Assembly: GCA_903918115.1 (NCBI GenBank) | Contig: CAIXDG010000003.1 | Span: 1-41,037, forward strand | Source: an uncultured beta proteobacterium | GTDB lineage: Bacteria > Pseudomonadota > Gammaproteobacteria > Burkholderiales > Burkholderiaceae | Direction of reading: 5' to 3' | Length of the DNA stretch: 41,037 nt | Shown here: in pieces, positions 1 through 7,682 of the stretch | How the letters are laid out: each line of letters starts with the position of its first letter | Position numbering within the stretch: position 1 is the stretch's first letter | Translations under genes and position numbers: made by a program | The notes under the pieces: generated by a model | Database searches by the model: none | What the model was told of the DNA's origin: nothing | Seen by the model: the letters and a program-made list of their open reading frames with translations, nothing else

Positions 1-99
1 TCAAATGAGGGGGGTAGCTTTAATAATGTGACCCAAACTATGACCCTATTTGGCAAAGTACAAGGTCGCATTGAACGAGAACAGCAGGGTCAGCGCTAA
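1..99 (+). CDS. lptC: LptC, C-terminal end (partial)
   Basis: Reading from base 1 in frame 1 gives 32 codons ending in TAA at 97-99, with the residues FNNVTQTMTLFGKVQGRIER. This resembles the last beta-strands of LptC, the inner-membrane bitopic protein that passes LPS from the LptBFG extractor to periplasmic LptA. The identification rests mainly on position, because lptA and lptB follow directly as in most betaproteobacteria. The gene begins outside the window. One base separates its stop from the lptA start, so the two are probably translationally coupled. Confidence 0.75.
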   Translation, partial: SNEGGSFNNVTQTMTLFGKVQGRIEREQQGQR

Positions 100-100
100 G

Positions 101-667
101 ATGACGAATCATGGGTGTTTAATTTCTTCAATTCTGCTGAGCTTTTGCTGTGGTTTTTTTTCGCCATCTTCTATGGCAGAAAAAGCGGATCGAGATAAAG
201 CCTTAATTCTCAATGCGGATTCTGTTTCAATTGATGATGTAGAGCAACGTTACATCTTAAAAGGAGATATTTTGTTGGTTAAAGGTAGTATTGTGATATC
301 AGGCGAGGATAGTGTGATTCAAGTCGATCCCGAGGGATATCAAGCAATTCAAATTAAGGGTACTCCCGAAGTAGTTGCCAGTATCCGCGAGCGGCGGGAA
401 GGTCCTGCGGAAGAATTTATGCAGGGTCGAGGGAAAGAAATCCTCTACGATAATAAAATGGAGGTTTTAACTTTAATTGGCGATGCAAACTTTAAGCGCT
501 TATTAAATATGCAAACCCTCGATAATTTAACTGGCTGGAAAATTCAATACGATGACCAGCAGCAACGTTATCTAGTGATACCTCCCACCTCTGGTCCCGC
601 CCTCCTAAACTCACCCCCCTTAGCGCGAGCTATTTTGTCGCCACGACGCAAGACACCGATTAAATGA
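101..667 (+). CDS. lptA: LPS transport periplasmic protein LptA
   Basis: LptA is the periplasmic bridge that carries LPS from LptC to outer-membrane LptD. I chose the ATG at 101, one base after the lptC stop. It gives 188 residues starting with a plausible Sec signal peptide (hydrophobic [13 protein letters not shown], then a cleavage region near SMA). A longer reading from position 50 would lie inside lptC and put extra charged residues before the signal. The mature part is beta-rich with repeated short strands ([20 protein letters not shown], later [12 protein letters not shown]), as in the OstA/LptA fold. The stop overlaps the lptB start as ATGA. The C-terminus is proline-rich and basic. 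Confidence 0.88.
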   Translation: MTNHGCLISSILLSFCCGFFSPSSMAEKADRDKALILNADSVSIDDVEQRYILKGDILLVKGSIVISGEDSVIQVDPEGYQAIQIKGTPEVVASIRERREGPAEEFMQGRGKEILYDNKMEVLTLIGDANFKRLLNMQTLDNLTGWKIQYDDQQQRYLVIPPTSGPALLNSPPLARAILSPRRKTPIK

Positions 668-1431
668 CATCTTTATCTCCAAACGCAAACCCGCCTGCCG
701 TTCTAATTGCGCAGCACTTACAAAAAAAATATGGTTCGCGTGCCGTGGTGCGTGATGTCACTATTGAGGTTAAAAGCGGCGAAGTAGTTGGCTTACTGGG
801 CCCCAATGGCGCTGGCAAAACGACCTCGTTTTATATGATTGTTGGATTAGTTCCCTTTGATGGCGGCACAATTCAACTCAATGGCACTGAAATTAGTCAT
901 TTACCCATTCACGAGAGAGCACGCATGGGTTTATCGTATTTGCCGCAAGAGGCCTCGGTTTTTCGTAAGCTAACCGTTGCGGAAAATATTCAAGCGGTTC
1001 TGGAATTACAAGTTCAAGGGGGTAAAGCGCTAGGCAAAAAAGAGATTCGTCAACGTTTAGATGAATTATTGGAAGAGCTGCAAATAAGCCATTTACGTGA
1101 CAACCCTGCTTTATCGCTTTCAGGTGGTGAACGCAGACGCGTTGAAATTGCCCGCGCCCTTGCTTCACAGCCGAAATTTATTTTGCTCGATGAACCATTT
1201 GCTGGAGTTGACCCTATTGCTGTTGGAGAAATTCAACGTATTGTGCGCTTTCTACGTGACCGCCAAATTGGCGTTTTGATCACGGATCATAATGTGCGGG
1301 AAACCTTGGGCATTTGTGATCATGCTTATATTATTAGTGAAGGTAGTGTATTAGCGGCCGGTAAACCGGATGAAATTATTCAAAATGATGCCGTTAGGCG
1401 AGTCTATTTGGGTGAAAATTTCCGCATGTAA
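664..1431 (+). CDS. lptB: LPS export ABC transporter ATP-binding protein LptB
   Basis: LptB is the cytoplasmic ATPase of the LptB2FG complex that powers LPS extraction from the inner membrane. The 255 residues contain a Walker A motif GPNGAGKTT (about 46-54), the Q-loop region LPQEAS, the ABC signature LSGGERRR (about 151-158), Walker [13 protein letters not shown] (about 173-184) and the switch histidine in ITDHNVRE. The length is slightly above the usual 240 because of an N-terminal extension of about 12 residues. The start overlaps lptA by four bases (ATGA). In most relatives rpoN follows directly; here the next gene is hpf. Confidence 0.95.
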   Translation: MTSLSPNANPPAVLIAQHLQKKYGSRAVVRDVTIEVKSGEVVGLLGPNGAGKTTSFYMIVGLVPFDGGTIQLNGTEISHLPIHERARMGLSYLPQEASVFRKLTVAENIQAVLELQVQGGKALGKKEIRQRLDELLEELQISHLRDNPALSLSGGERRRVEIARALASQPKFILLDEPFAGVDPIAVGEIQRIVRFLRDRQIGVLITDHNVRETLGICDHAYIISEGSVLAAGKPDEIIQNDAVRRVYLGENFRM

Positions 1432-1525
1432 TAAAAAATTGCAAAACCCTTGGAATTGCCTCGAATCACTGCTAACCTAGAGTTTCGTGGATACAAAACA
1501 GACTTAAATAATTGAGGACTTGCTC

Positions 1526-1849
1526 ATGAATTTAAAAATTAATAGCCGTCACCTTGAAGTTACTCCTGGAATTCGTCTGCATCTTGAAAATGGCATGCAA
1601 AAAATTCTTAAGCACTTTGATCAAGTGATCGATGCCTCAGCATTTTTGATAATTGATAATGCGAAAGAAAAAAATCTTCGTCAAACCGCAGAAATTACGC
1701 TCCATCTGAAAGGAAAAGAGCTGTTTGCTCAAGCCCATCATGAAGATCTCTACCATGCGATGGATAATGTTGTGGATAAATTAGAACGCCAAGTCATGAA
1801 ATACAAAGAAAAGCATCAACACTATCAGCAAGAAAAGTCGTTTGAATGA
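1526..1849 (+). CDS. hpf: Ribosome hibernation promoting factor, short form
   Basis: The product is a 107-residue member of the HPF/YfiA family, which binds the 30S decoding region and helps inactivate ribosomes in slow growth. It shows the family pattern: an N-terminal beta-strand MNLKINSRHLEVTPGIR, a central TAEITLHLKGKELFAQA, and a basic C-terminal helix VDKLERQVMKYKEKH. It lacks the extra C-terminal dimerisation domain of long HPF. The ATG at 1526 was chosen over an upstream TTG at 1520 because GAGGA at 1514-1518 is a well-placed ribosome binding site. The stop overlaps ptsN (ATGA). Gene order hpf-ptsN is typical downstream of rpoN, which is missing here. Confidence 0.9.
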   Translation: MNLKINSRHLEVTPGIRLHLENGMQKILKHFDQVIDASAFLIIDNAKEKNLRQTAEITLHLKGKELFAQAHHEDLYHAMDNVVDKLERQVMKYKEKHQHYQQEKSFE

Positions 1850-2304
1850 ATGTCTTAACCCCCCTATTTACTACCGACTGTATCGCACTCAATAGTCCCG
1901 CTAAAAATAAGACTGAAGTGTTTGCGGCTGCAGCCGCTTTGTTTGCTAATCAACTCAACACTATTTCGGCTGACTTAGTCTTAAGCTTTTTGAATGCGCG
2001 TGAAGATTTAGGCTCAACTGGTCTAGGCGCGGGCGTAGCCATTCCCCATGGGCGGGTTAAGGGCCTTAAACACCCTTGTGCTGCTTTTATTAAAGTGGCA
2101 ACGCCTATTGAATTTGCCGCTCCAGATCAATTGCCGGTGAACATCTTAGTTTTTCTCTTGGTACCTGAAAAAGCCACGCAAGAACATCTGGAAATTCTTT
2201 CAGCAATTGCTCAATTACTCTCCGACCCTATTGCACGTGCTGCGCTAGAAAATGAAATTGACCCCGAAAAAGTGTGTCAATTATTACGCCAATGGAAGAC
2301 CTAA
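1846..2304 (+). CDS. ptsN: PTS nitrogen-regulatory EIIA (EIIA-Ntr)
   Basis: This is a 152-residue EIIA domain of the fructose/Ntr family, a phosphocarrier that regulates potassium and nitrogen-related functions rather than sugar import. The phosphorylatable histidine is His68 in the motif GVAIPHGRVKG. Other family marks are the N-terminal ALNSPAKNKTEVFAAAAALF, the helix LSFLNAREDLGSTGLGAG, and VNILVFLLVPEKATQEHLEIL. The start overlaps hpf and three bases separate the stop from hprK, so all are likely one transcript. No EIIB or EIIC domain is attached or nearby, consistent with a regulatory role. Confidence 0.92.
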   Translation: MNVLTPLFTTDCIALNSPAKNKTEVFAAAAALFANQLNTISADLVLSFLNAREDLGSTGLGAGVAIPHGRVKGLKHPCAAFIKVATPIEFAAPDQLPVNILVFLLVPEKATQEHLEILSAIAQLLSDPIARAALENEIDPEKVCQLLRQWKT

Positions 2305-2307
2305 ACC

Positions 2308-3294
2308 ATGACGCAGTCATTGATTCTTGAAAGCTTAAGCGCCCAACAAATTTTTGATGACAATATGGGTGACCTAAAACTCTCCTGGGTTGGTGGTTTA
2401 GAAGGTGCTGACCGTAAATTTCCCTCTGAGGCTGTACTAGCTGCCTCTGCTTCTTCAGATTTAGTGGGCCACTTAAATCTCATCCACCCCAGTCGTATCC
2501 AAATTTTTGGTACGCAAGAAGTTGCCTATCATGCAGCACTTGAGCCCGAGCAACGTCATATGCAACTCGCTAGCATGCTCTCGAAAGATCCGCCATGCGT
2601 AATAGTGGCTGATGGACAAGAAGCAGATCCAGACCTAAAACTCTATTGTCAGCGCTCTTCAACTCCGCTATTTTCGACCCCTGTTTCAGCGGCCACTGTG
2701 ATTGATAATTTACGTACTTACTTAAGCAAAATAGGTGCGCCCCGCATTACTATGCACGGTGTCTTTATGGATATCTTGGGTTTGGGGGTCTTAATTATGG
2801 GCGAATCGGGCCTCGGCAAAAGCGAATTGGGGCTCGAATTAATTTCCCGTGGCCATGGTTTAGTTGCCGATGATGCGGTTGATTTTTCACGACTTGGTCC
2901 CGACTATATCGAGGGCCGATGCCCCCTCATTTTGCGCGATTTATTAGAGGTACGTGGCCTTGGCTTACTTGATATTCGTACTATTTTTGGAGAAACCGCT
3001 GTGCGTCGTCGACTCAAGTTGCGTTTGATGGTGCAATTAGTGCGTCGGTCTGATGGCGAATTTGAGCGCTTGCCTATTGAGGCTCAGCATATTGACGTTT
3101 TGGGTGTACCAATTCGTACGGTGAAAATTCAGGTTGCCGCTGGCCGTAATTTAGCTGTTCTAGTCGAAGCTGCAGTGCGCAATACCATTCTGCAATTGCG
3201 CGGAATTGATACGCTCAAAGAATTTATTGAGCGGCAGCGCAGCCAAATGAACGCTGAAGCAGAAAACAATAAATTACAGGGGCGTTTGCTTTAA
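2308..3294 (+). CDS. hprK: HPr kinase/phosphorylase HprK
   Basis: HprK phosphorylates and dephosphorylates HPr on Ser46. The 328-residue protein has the N-terminal DRTGG-like domain and a C-terminal kinase domain. The P-loop GESGLGKSE (about 164-172) is preceded by [14 protein letters not shown] and followed by [10 protein letters not shown], all hallmarks of the family. The signature [16 protein letters not shown] is intact. Its target is present in the window: HPr at 35459-35728 retains Ser46. Three bases separate it from ptsN and three from rapZ, so it sits in the middle of an operon. No separate ribosome binding site is obvious, suggesting coupled translation. Confidence 0.93.
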   Translation: MTQSLILESLSAQQIFDDNMGDLKLSWVGGLEGADRKFPSEAVLAASASSDLVGHLNLIHPSRIQIFGTQEVAYHAALEPEQRHMQLASMLSKDPPCVIVADGQEADPDLKLYCQRSSTPLFSTPVSAATVIDNLRTYLSKIGAPRITMHGVFMDILGLGVLIMGESGLGKSELGLELISRGHGLVADDAVDFSRLGPDYIEGRCPLILRDLLEVRGLGLLDIRTIFGETAVRRRLKLRLMVQLVRRSDGEFERLPIEAQHIDVLGVPIRTVKIQVAAGRNLAVLVEAAVRNTILQLRGIDTLKEFIERQRSQMNAEAENNKLQGRLL

Positions 3295-3297
3295 AAA

Positions 3298-4191
3298 ATG
3301 CAAATTCACCTTATCACTGGTATTTCAGGCTCAGGTAAATCCGTCGCTTTGAGGGCCTTTGAAGATGCTGGTTTTGACTGCATCGATAATTTACCCGTCT
3401 CTCTTTTAGAGGCTCTAATAACCACGCTTGAAACGGAAAACCGCGAGCGGGTTGCGGTGGCAATTGATGCTCGGCGCGGTGATTCCATCGCCCAATTACC
3501 ACAGCTACTTGAACTGCTAGAAGCTAACCACCAGGTGCGGGTGCTGTTTATTAATGCAGATACGAATACCTTAGTACAACGTTTTTCTGAAACTAGGCGC
3601 CGTCATCCCCTTTCAGTTAAAGCTGGTGCCAACCCTGATCAGACAATAGCCAACACCTTAATTGAAGCGCTTGAGTTAGAGCGCAAACTCCTCGAGCCCC
3701 TGAGCAAGACAGCACATAGTATTGATACCAGTAATCTCCCCGCGCATACGCTCCGCTCTTGGATTCAAGATTTGATTAAAGATAAGCCCGTGGGTTTAAC
3801 GGTCATTCTTGAATCATTTGGCTTTAAAAAAGGGTTGCCAAATGAAGCTGACCTGGTTTTTGATGTCCGCTGCCTACCTAACCCTTACTACGATAAATTA
3901 CTACGCCCCCTAACTGGTAGAGATGAGCCGGTTAAAAAATTCTTAAGTGCAATTCCGGAAGTGAATGCAATGGCTGATGACATTATTCGCTTTGTACAAA
4001 ACTGGTTGCCCCATTACATCGCTGATGGTCGTAGTTATTTAACGATTGCGATTGGTTGTACTGGCGGACAACATCGTTCCGTTTACTTAATCAACCGACT
4101 TGGCCAAGCGTTAGAAAAAAATGAGGCTAGTACTTTACCTATTCATTTGCTTTATCGGCATCGGGAATTAGATTCCAATCCCGAAAAATAA
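3298..4191 (+). CDS. rapZ: RNase adapter protein RapZ
   Basis: RapZ (YvcJ family) is an ATP/GTP-binding protein. In E. coli it delivers the sRNA GlmZ to RNase E and so controls glucosamine-6-phosphate synthase. The 297 residues start with a P-loop GISGSGKS (8-15), then DCIDNLP, and have the C-terminal signature GCTGGQHRSVYL. The last residues (LLYRHRELD) are also conserved. The 3' end overlaps the opposite-strand mutY gene by 53 bases, so the final 17 codons are shared antisense. Whether a GlmZ-like sRNA exists in this lineage is not visible here. Confidence 0.92.
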   Translation: MQIHLITGISGSGKSVALRAFEDAGFDCIDNLPVSLLEALITTLETENRERVAVAIDARRGDSIAQLPQLLELLEANHQVRVLFINADTNTLVQRFSETRRRHPLSVKAGANPDQTIANTLIEALELERKLLEPLSKTAHSIDTSNLPAHTLRSWIQDLIKDKPVGLTVILESFGFKKGLPNEADLVFDVRCLPNPYYDKLLRPLTGRDEPVKKFLSAIPEVNAMADDIIRFVQNWLPHYIADGRSYLTIAIGCTGGQHRSVYLINRLGQALEKNEASTLPIHLLYRHRELDSNPEK

Positions 4192-5395
4192 GTCGAATTG
4201 CTTGCGGCAACCCAAGTGCATCGAGTTCGTTTAGCTTAAACCAAGCATAATTTGTTCCCGCTAAAGATATAGGCCTGTTCAATTGAATTCGCCAAGACTG
4301 AATCCACAATACCCGATGGGTAAAGACATGTTTTAGTAGCAAGCCTGCTACTGGTTTGTCGCTGAATTTAATGAATTGGTCGACTGCTTTTTCTGCTACT
4401 TGGCCTGATGTAAAAATCATTTTCAGCAATTTTTTGGCGCTGAAAGATTTTTTTATTTTTGGCGACTGCACGAAACTATCCAGGGCTATTTTTTGCCAGC
4501 TCGATTCAGGTAAAGACCATAAGCCGCCCCAGATGCCCTCGGTGGGGCGACGTTGCAATAAAATCTGTTCTTGAGCTTGAATGATGAGCATCTCACAATC
4601 AAATTCTGGTGATTTCGTCTTGACTACTTTCTCGGGCAAGGCCAACACTTGATTGCTTTGTTTGGCAATACAACGATCTTCAAATGGGCATTTTTTTACC
4701 TGACTATTTTGCTGGCTTAAACAAATGGGTTGACGCGCAGTACACCAAGTGGCACCAAAATCCATCAACGCCTGCGTATAGCGTGGCATTAATTTTGCCT
4801 CTTGAGGCAAAAGAGTTTGGGCTAACTGCCATAATTGATCGCTAACTGCTTTACTTTGAACCGGGCCCTTAATGCCAAATAGCCTTGCTAATACCCGCTT
4901 TACATTAGCATCTAAGATCGGCGTACGTAAATTAAAAGCAAATGCGGCAATCGCACCTGCAGTCGATCTACCAATTCCCGCTAAGCTTTCTAATTGCGTT
5001 AATTCCTGAGGAAAATGACCGCCATAATCCCGCACAATTTGTTTTGCGCAAGCATGCAAATTACGTGCTCGACTATAGTAGCCAAGACCACTCCATTCCG
5101 CGAGGACATCATCTAAGGGGGATGCAGCAAGATCCTGAACAGTGGGAAAACGCTGCATGAGTCTAGGGTACCGCTCTAGCACGGTGCTAACTTGCGTTTG
5201 TTGCAACATAATTTCAGAAATCCAAATGGCATAAGGATCATGTAGATTTTGCCAAGGCAAACCCGAGCGACCATCTTGTTGATGCCAACGCAAAAGTGCT
5301 GCTGCAAATGGATCTTGATTTAGCGTTTTTGACAAACTGGGCAGTAGTAGGTTGAGCGTTGACTTTGCACTATTTGACGAATTGGGGTTTGGCAT
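4139..5395 (-). CDS. mutY: Adenine DNA glycosylase MutY, enlarged FeS loop
   Basis: MutY removes adenine mispaired with 8-oxoguanine. The 418 residues include catalytic Glu61 (WISEIMLQQTQ), the helix-hairpin-helix LAGIGRSTAGAI (about 138-149), catalytic Asp162 (ILDANVKRVLARL), and a C-terminal NUDIX-like domain. The iron-sulfur cysteines are at 218, 225, 236 and 242. The spacing is C-X6-C-X10-C-X5-C instead of the usual C-X6-C-X2-C-X5-C. The ATG at 5395 lies 76 bases inside mutM and adds an unusual N-terminal tail. A TTG at 5335 would match the normal family length better, so the start is uncertain. It forms an operon with mutM and is convergent with rapZ. Confidence 0.92.
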   Translation of the reverse strand: MPNPNSSNSAKSTLNLLLPSLSKTLNQDPFAAALLRWHQQDGRSGLPWQNLHDPYAIWISEIMLQQTQVSTVLERYPRLMQRFPTVQDLAASPLDDVLAEWSGLGYYSRARNLHACAKQIVRDYGGHFPQELTQLESLAGIGRSTAGAIAAFAFNLRTPILDANVKRVLARLFGIKGPVQSKAVSDQLWQLAQTLLPQEAKLMPRYTQALMDFGATWCTARQPICLSQQNSQVKKCPFEDRCIAKQSNQVLALPEKVVKTKSPEFDCEMLIIQAQEQILLQRRPTEGIWGGLWSLPESSWQKIALDSFVQSPKIKKSFSAKKLLKMIFTSGQVAEKAVDQFIKFSDKPVAGLLLKHVFTHRVLWIQSWRIQLNRPISLAGTNYAWFKLNELDALGLPQAIRLIFRDWNLIPDADKANE

Positions 5396-6156
5396 ACTCT
5401 ACAAGCCTGATCACGGCGATCATAGACTTTAGTTTGCATCATAAAGTGCCCTGGCTCGCCGGCGCTATTAACAAAATCGCGCAACGAACTACCCCCAGCT
5501 TTAATAGCGCGCGTTAAGACTGCTCGAATTGCGACCGCTAAACGTGCACAATTCGGGCGGGTCAGTCTGCCAGCTGCTTTAGCAGGATGAATGCCCGCTT
5601 CAAATAGACTTTCTGAACAGTAGATATTGCCTACCCCTACTACGGCTTGTCCGGCAAGTAAAAATTGCTTAACCGCTATTTTTCTACCGCGAGAAGCGCG
5701 GTACAACAATTCAGCTGCTGCTGGACCAGCAAAATCTGCTGACATTGGCTCGACCCCCAGCTTGCTAAGCAAGGGATTGAGGGCGACTGGTCCTTTATTG
5801 TTTGGATGCCAAATTACCGCGCCGAATTTTCTAGGGTCGTGCAAACGTAAACTCATCGGGCCAAAATAAAAAATCACCCGATCGTGTGGCTTAGGTAATT
5901 CAGTCGTCGGCAAAATCCGTAAAACCCCTGTCATGCCTAAATGGATAAGTAAGTAGCCTTGATCTAAGCGGAAAAGGAGATATTTCCCCCTCCGCTCAAT
6001 CGCGTGAACTTGCTGTCCCCGCAGAGTAGTAGCTAGATTTTTAGCTACCGGCCAACGAAGGCGACCATCAAGCACATCGAGACCAGAGATGCGGCGTCCC
6101 TCAAGGTGGGCTTGGATACCAAGACGGGTTACTTCTACTTCAGGTAGTTCGGGCAT
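5320..6156 (-). CDS. mutM: Formamidopyrimidine-DNA glycosylase MutM (Fpg)
   Basis: This bifunctional glycosylase/AP lyase excises 8-oxoguanine and formamidopyrimidines. The 278 residues start with MPELPEVEV, placing the catalytic proline and glutamate at positions 2 and 3. RRGKYLLF carries the conserved lysine, and GVGNIYCSESLFEAGIHP is the helix-two-turn-helix signature. The C-terminal zinc finger is complete, C-X2-C-X16-C-X2-C (CRVC ... CPVC). The partner mutY follows in the same transcript and overlaps by up to 76 bases. A TACAAT hexamer sits exactly 6 bases upstream of the ATG, so transcription may begin at or next to the start codon. Confidence 0.96.
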   Translation of the reverse strand: MPELPEVEVTRLGIQAHLEGRRISGLDVLDGRLRWPVAKNLATTLRGQQVHAIERRGKYLLFRLDQGYLLIHLGMTGVLRILPTTELPKPHDRVIFYFGPMSLRLHDPRKFGAVIWHPNNKGPVALNPLLSKLGVEPMSADFAGPAAAELLYRASRGRKIAVKQFLLAGQAVVGVGNIYCSESLFEAGIHPAKAAGRLTRPNCARLAVAIRAVLTRAIKAGGSSLRDFVNSAGEPGHFMMQTKVYDRRDQACRVCQTPIRQIVQSQRSTYYCPVCQKR

Positions 6157-6162
6157 AAATAG

Positions 6163-6168
6163 ATTGTA
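6163..6168 (-). promoter_or_regulatory. Putative -10 box of mutM, 6 bases from ATG
   Basis: On the minus strand TACAAT is followed by six bases and then the mutM ATG. No Shine-Dalgarno sequence fits in between. With the usual 6-7 bases from -10 box to transcript start, the mRNA would be leaderless. A clear -35 box was not found. Confidence 0.5.
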
Positions 6169-6179
6169 GTTTCCGCGAT

Positions 6180-6185
6180 TAGAAT
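6180..6185 (+). promoter_or_regulatory. Putative -10 box of TPR-lolB, 6 bases from ATG
   Basis: TAGAAT followed by GGGGTT and ATG. The 35-base gap to divergent mutM therefore holds two outward-facing -10 candidates, 11 bases apart, each exactly six bases from its start codon. The GGGG could be read as a poor ribosome binding site, but it is too close to the ATG. No convincing -35 box is seen. Confidence 0.5.
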
Positions 6186-6191
6186 GGGGTT

Positions 6192-7682
6192 ATGAAACCT
6201 TTTTTAATCTTTAATTTCACCCTCACTCTAGCCTTCTGCATTACCGTGCCTGTCTTTGCTCAGCCCGTTAAAGAGCCGCCCAAACTGGCCGTAGAAAATG
6301 ATGGTGGTCAGACTATTTTTGAAGTACTGGCCTCCGAAATTGCTGTACAGCGGGGGGAGTTTGCCTTAGGGTATCAAACTTATTTAAGCTTGGCGCGTAA
6401 AACGCGTGATCCTCGGTTGGCCCAACGTGCAATGGAAATTGCTTTGGCAGCGGGCGCACCTGACAGCGCATTAGAGGCAGCTGAAAGCTGGGATAATTTG
6501 GCTGGCGCTGCGCCAGGCAACTCAAAAGAAGTGTTGGTTACCTTGCTCATGCTGAACCAACGCTGGGCTGACGCTGTGCAGCCTACGGTAACGCTTTTGC
6601 GCGGCCAAAAACTGGCAGACCGTGAAGCCACTATCAAGCGACTCATGCCGCTATTTGCAAAAGCTGTTAATGAAGATTCTGCGCTGCGGGCTTTTTATAG
6701 CATTATTTCTGCCCTCAATCCGCTTCCCCAGGATAAAGATATTCTCTTCCTCTACTCCATGGCTGCTGATAAAACAGGCCATCCTGAAGTAATGGAAAAA
6801 GTCTTGCGGATGATTTTGATCCAAAGTCCAAATGATGTTAACGCTTTAAATGCCTTGGGTTACTCCTTAGCCGATCGCAAGGAAAAATTACCTGAAGCTT
6901 TTGCCTTAATTACTAAAGCGCACCAGCTTTCTCCTGAAGACGCTTTTATTTTAGATAGCCTAGGATGGGTTAATTTTCGTCTCGGTAATACTGCATTAGC
7001 TGCCCAGCAACTACAAGAAGCATTACAAAAAAAACCGGAAGCAGATATTGCCGCCCATTTAGGTGAAGTACAGTGGCGCCAACAACAAGTTAGCGCTGCC
7101 GAAGCTTCATGGCGTCAAGCCGAGAAATTAGATGCGAATAATGCCACTTTACGGGAAACCTTAGCCCGGCTTAAGCCGGATTGGGTCAGTCACAATGAAA
7201 GCAAATCAGCACAATGGGACGGGCGCTTCTCGGTGAAAGTAACCGGTAGTGTGGAGGGCCGTAATCAAGGTGGTTCAGGTGGCTTCACACTCACCCAAAA
7301 TAAATTAAGTGATGTCTTAGAAATTCGCAATCCCATTGGTGGGGCACTAGCTAAAATTACAGTAACTCCGGGCGAAGCTATTCTTGAGCGCAATGGTGAA
7401 ACGTTCAAAGCCTTTGATGCTGACACATTATTACTGAATGCCCTGGGCCTTGCGTTACCCGCTCGTGGTTTATCTGACTGGATGCGAGCCCAAGCTAGAC
7501 CGGGAAGTAGCGCGAGTGTTGAACGCAATAGCGACGGCCTAGTAACCCAGATTAAACAAGATGGCTGGACCCTCAATTACGATTGGATCAATCCCAATAA
7601 ACTTGAAAAAATGATCATGATTCGGAATACCAATCTTGGTTCAGTTGAAGTGCGGTTAGTTTTTGACTATGCCAGCAACTAA
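6192..7682 (+). CDS. Periplasmic TPR protein fused to a LolB-like domain
   Basis: The 496 residues fall into three parts. Residues 1-23 form a Sec signal peptide ending VPVFA. Residues 40 to about 335 are helical TPR-type repeats (ALNALGYSLADRKEKLPEAF, DSLGWVNFRLGNTALAAQQL). From about 342 on there is a beta-rich domain resembling LolB, the outer-membrane acceptor of lipoproteins: WDGRFSVKVTGSVEG, IRNPIGGALAKITVTPGEA, ALPARGLSDWM, LVFDYASN. Betaproteobacteria commonly have a TPR gene and a separate lolB gene just before ispE, so here they appear fused in one frame. The only cysteine in the signal (LAFC) has Phe at -1 and is not a good lipobox, so the product is probably not lipid-anchored. 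It overlaps ispE by 14 bases. Confidence 0.8.
   Translation: MKPFLIFNFTLTLAFCITVPVFAQPVKEPPKLAVENDGGQTIFEVLASEIAVQRGEFALGYQTYLSLARKTRDPRLAQRAMEIALAAGAPDSALEAAESWDNLAGAAPGNSKEVLVTLLMLNQRWADAVQPTVTLLRGQKLADREATIKRLMPLFAKAVNEDSALRAFYSIISALNPLPQDKDILFLYSMAADKTGHPEVMEKVLRMILIQSPNDVNALNALGYSLADRKEKLPEAFALITKAHQLSPEDAFILDSLGWVNFRLGNTALAAQQLQEALQKKPEADIAAHLGEVQWRQQQVSAAEASWRQAEKLDANNATLRETLARLKPDWVSHNESKSAQWDGRFSVKVTGSVEGRNQGGSGGFTLTQNKLSDVLEIRNPIGGALAKITVTPGEAILERNGETFKAFDADTLLLNALGLALPARGLSDWMRAQARPGSSASVERNSDGLVTQIKQDGWTLNYDWINPNKLEKMIMIRNTNLGSVEVRLVFDYASN

Noticed and set aside
50..100. Upstream extension of lptA to position 50
   Set aside because: It lies inside lptC in another frame and would place charged residues before the signal peptide; the ATG at 101 is better placed.
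893..1168. Open frame of 91 codons on the minus strand within lptB
   Set aside because: It is antisense to a well-conserved ABC ATPase and resembles no protein family.
1432..1519. Sigma-54 -24/-12 promoter before hpf
   Set aside because: TTGGAATTGCC looked suggestive, but GG is not followed by GC at the required ten-base spacing.
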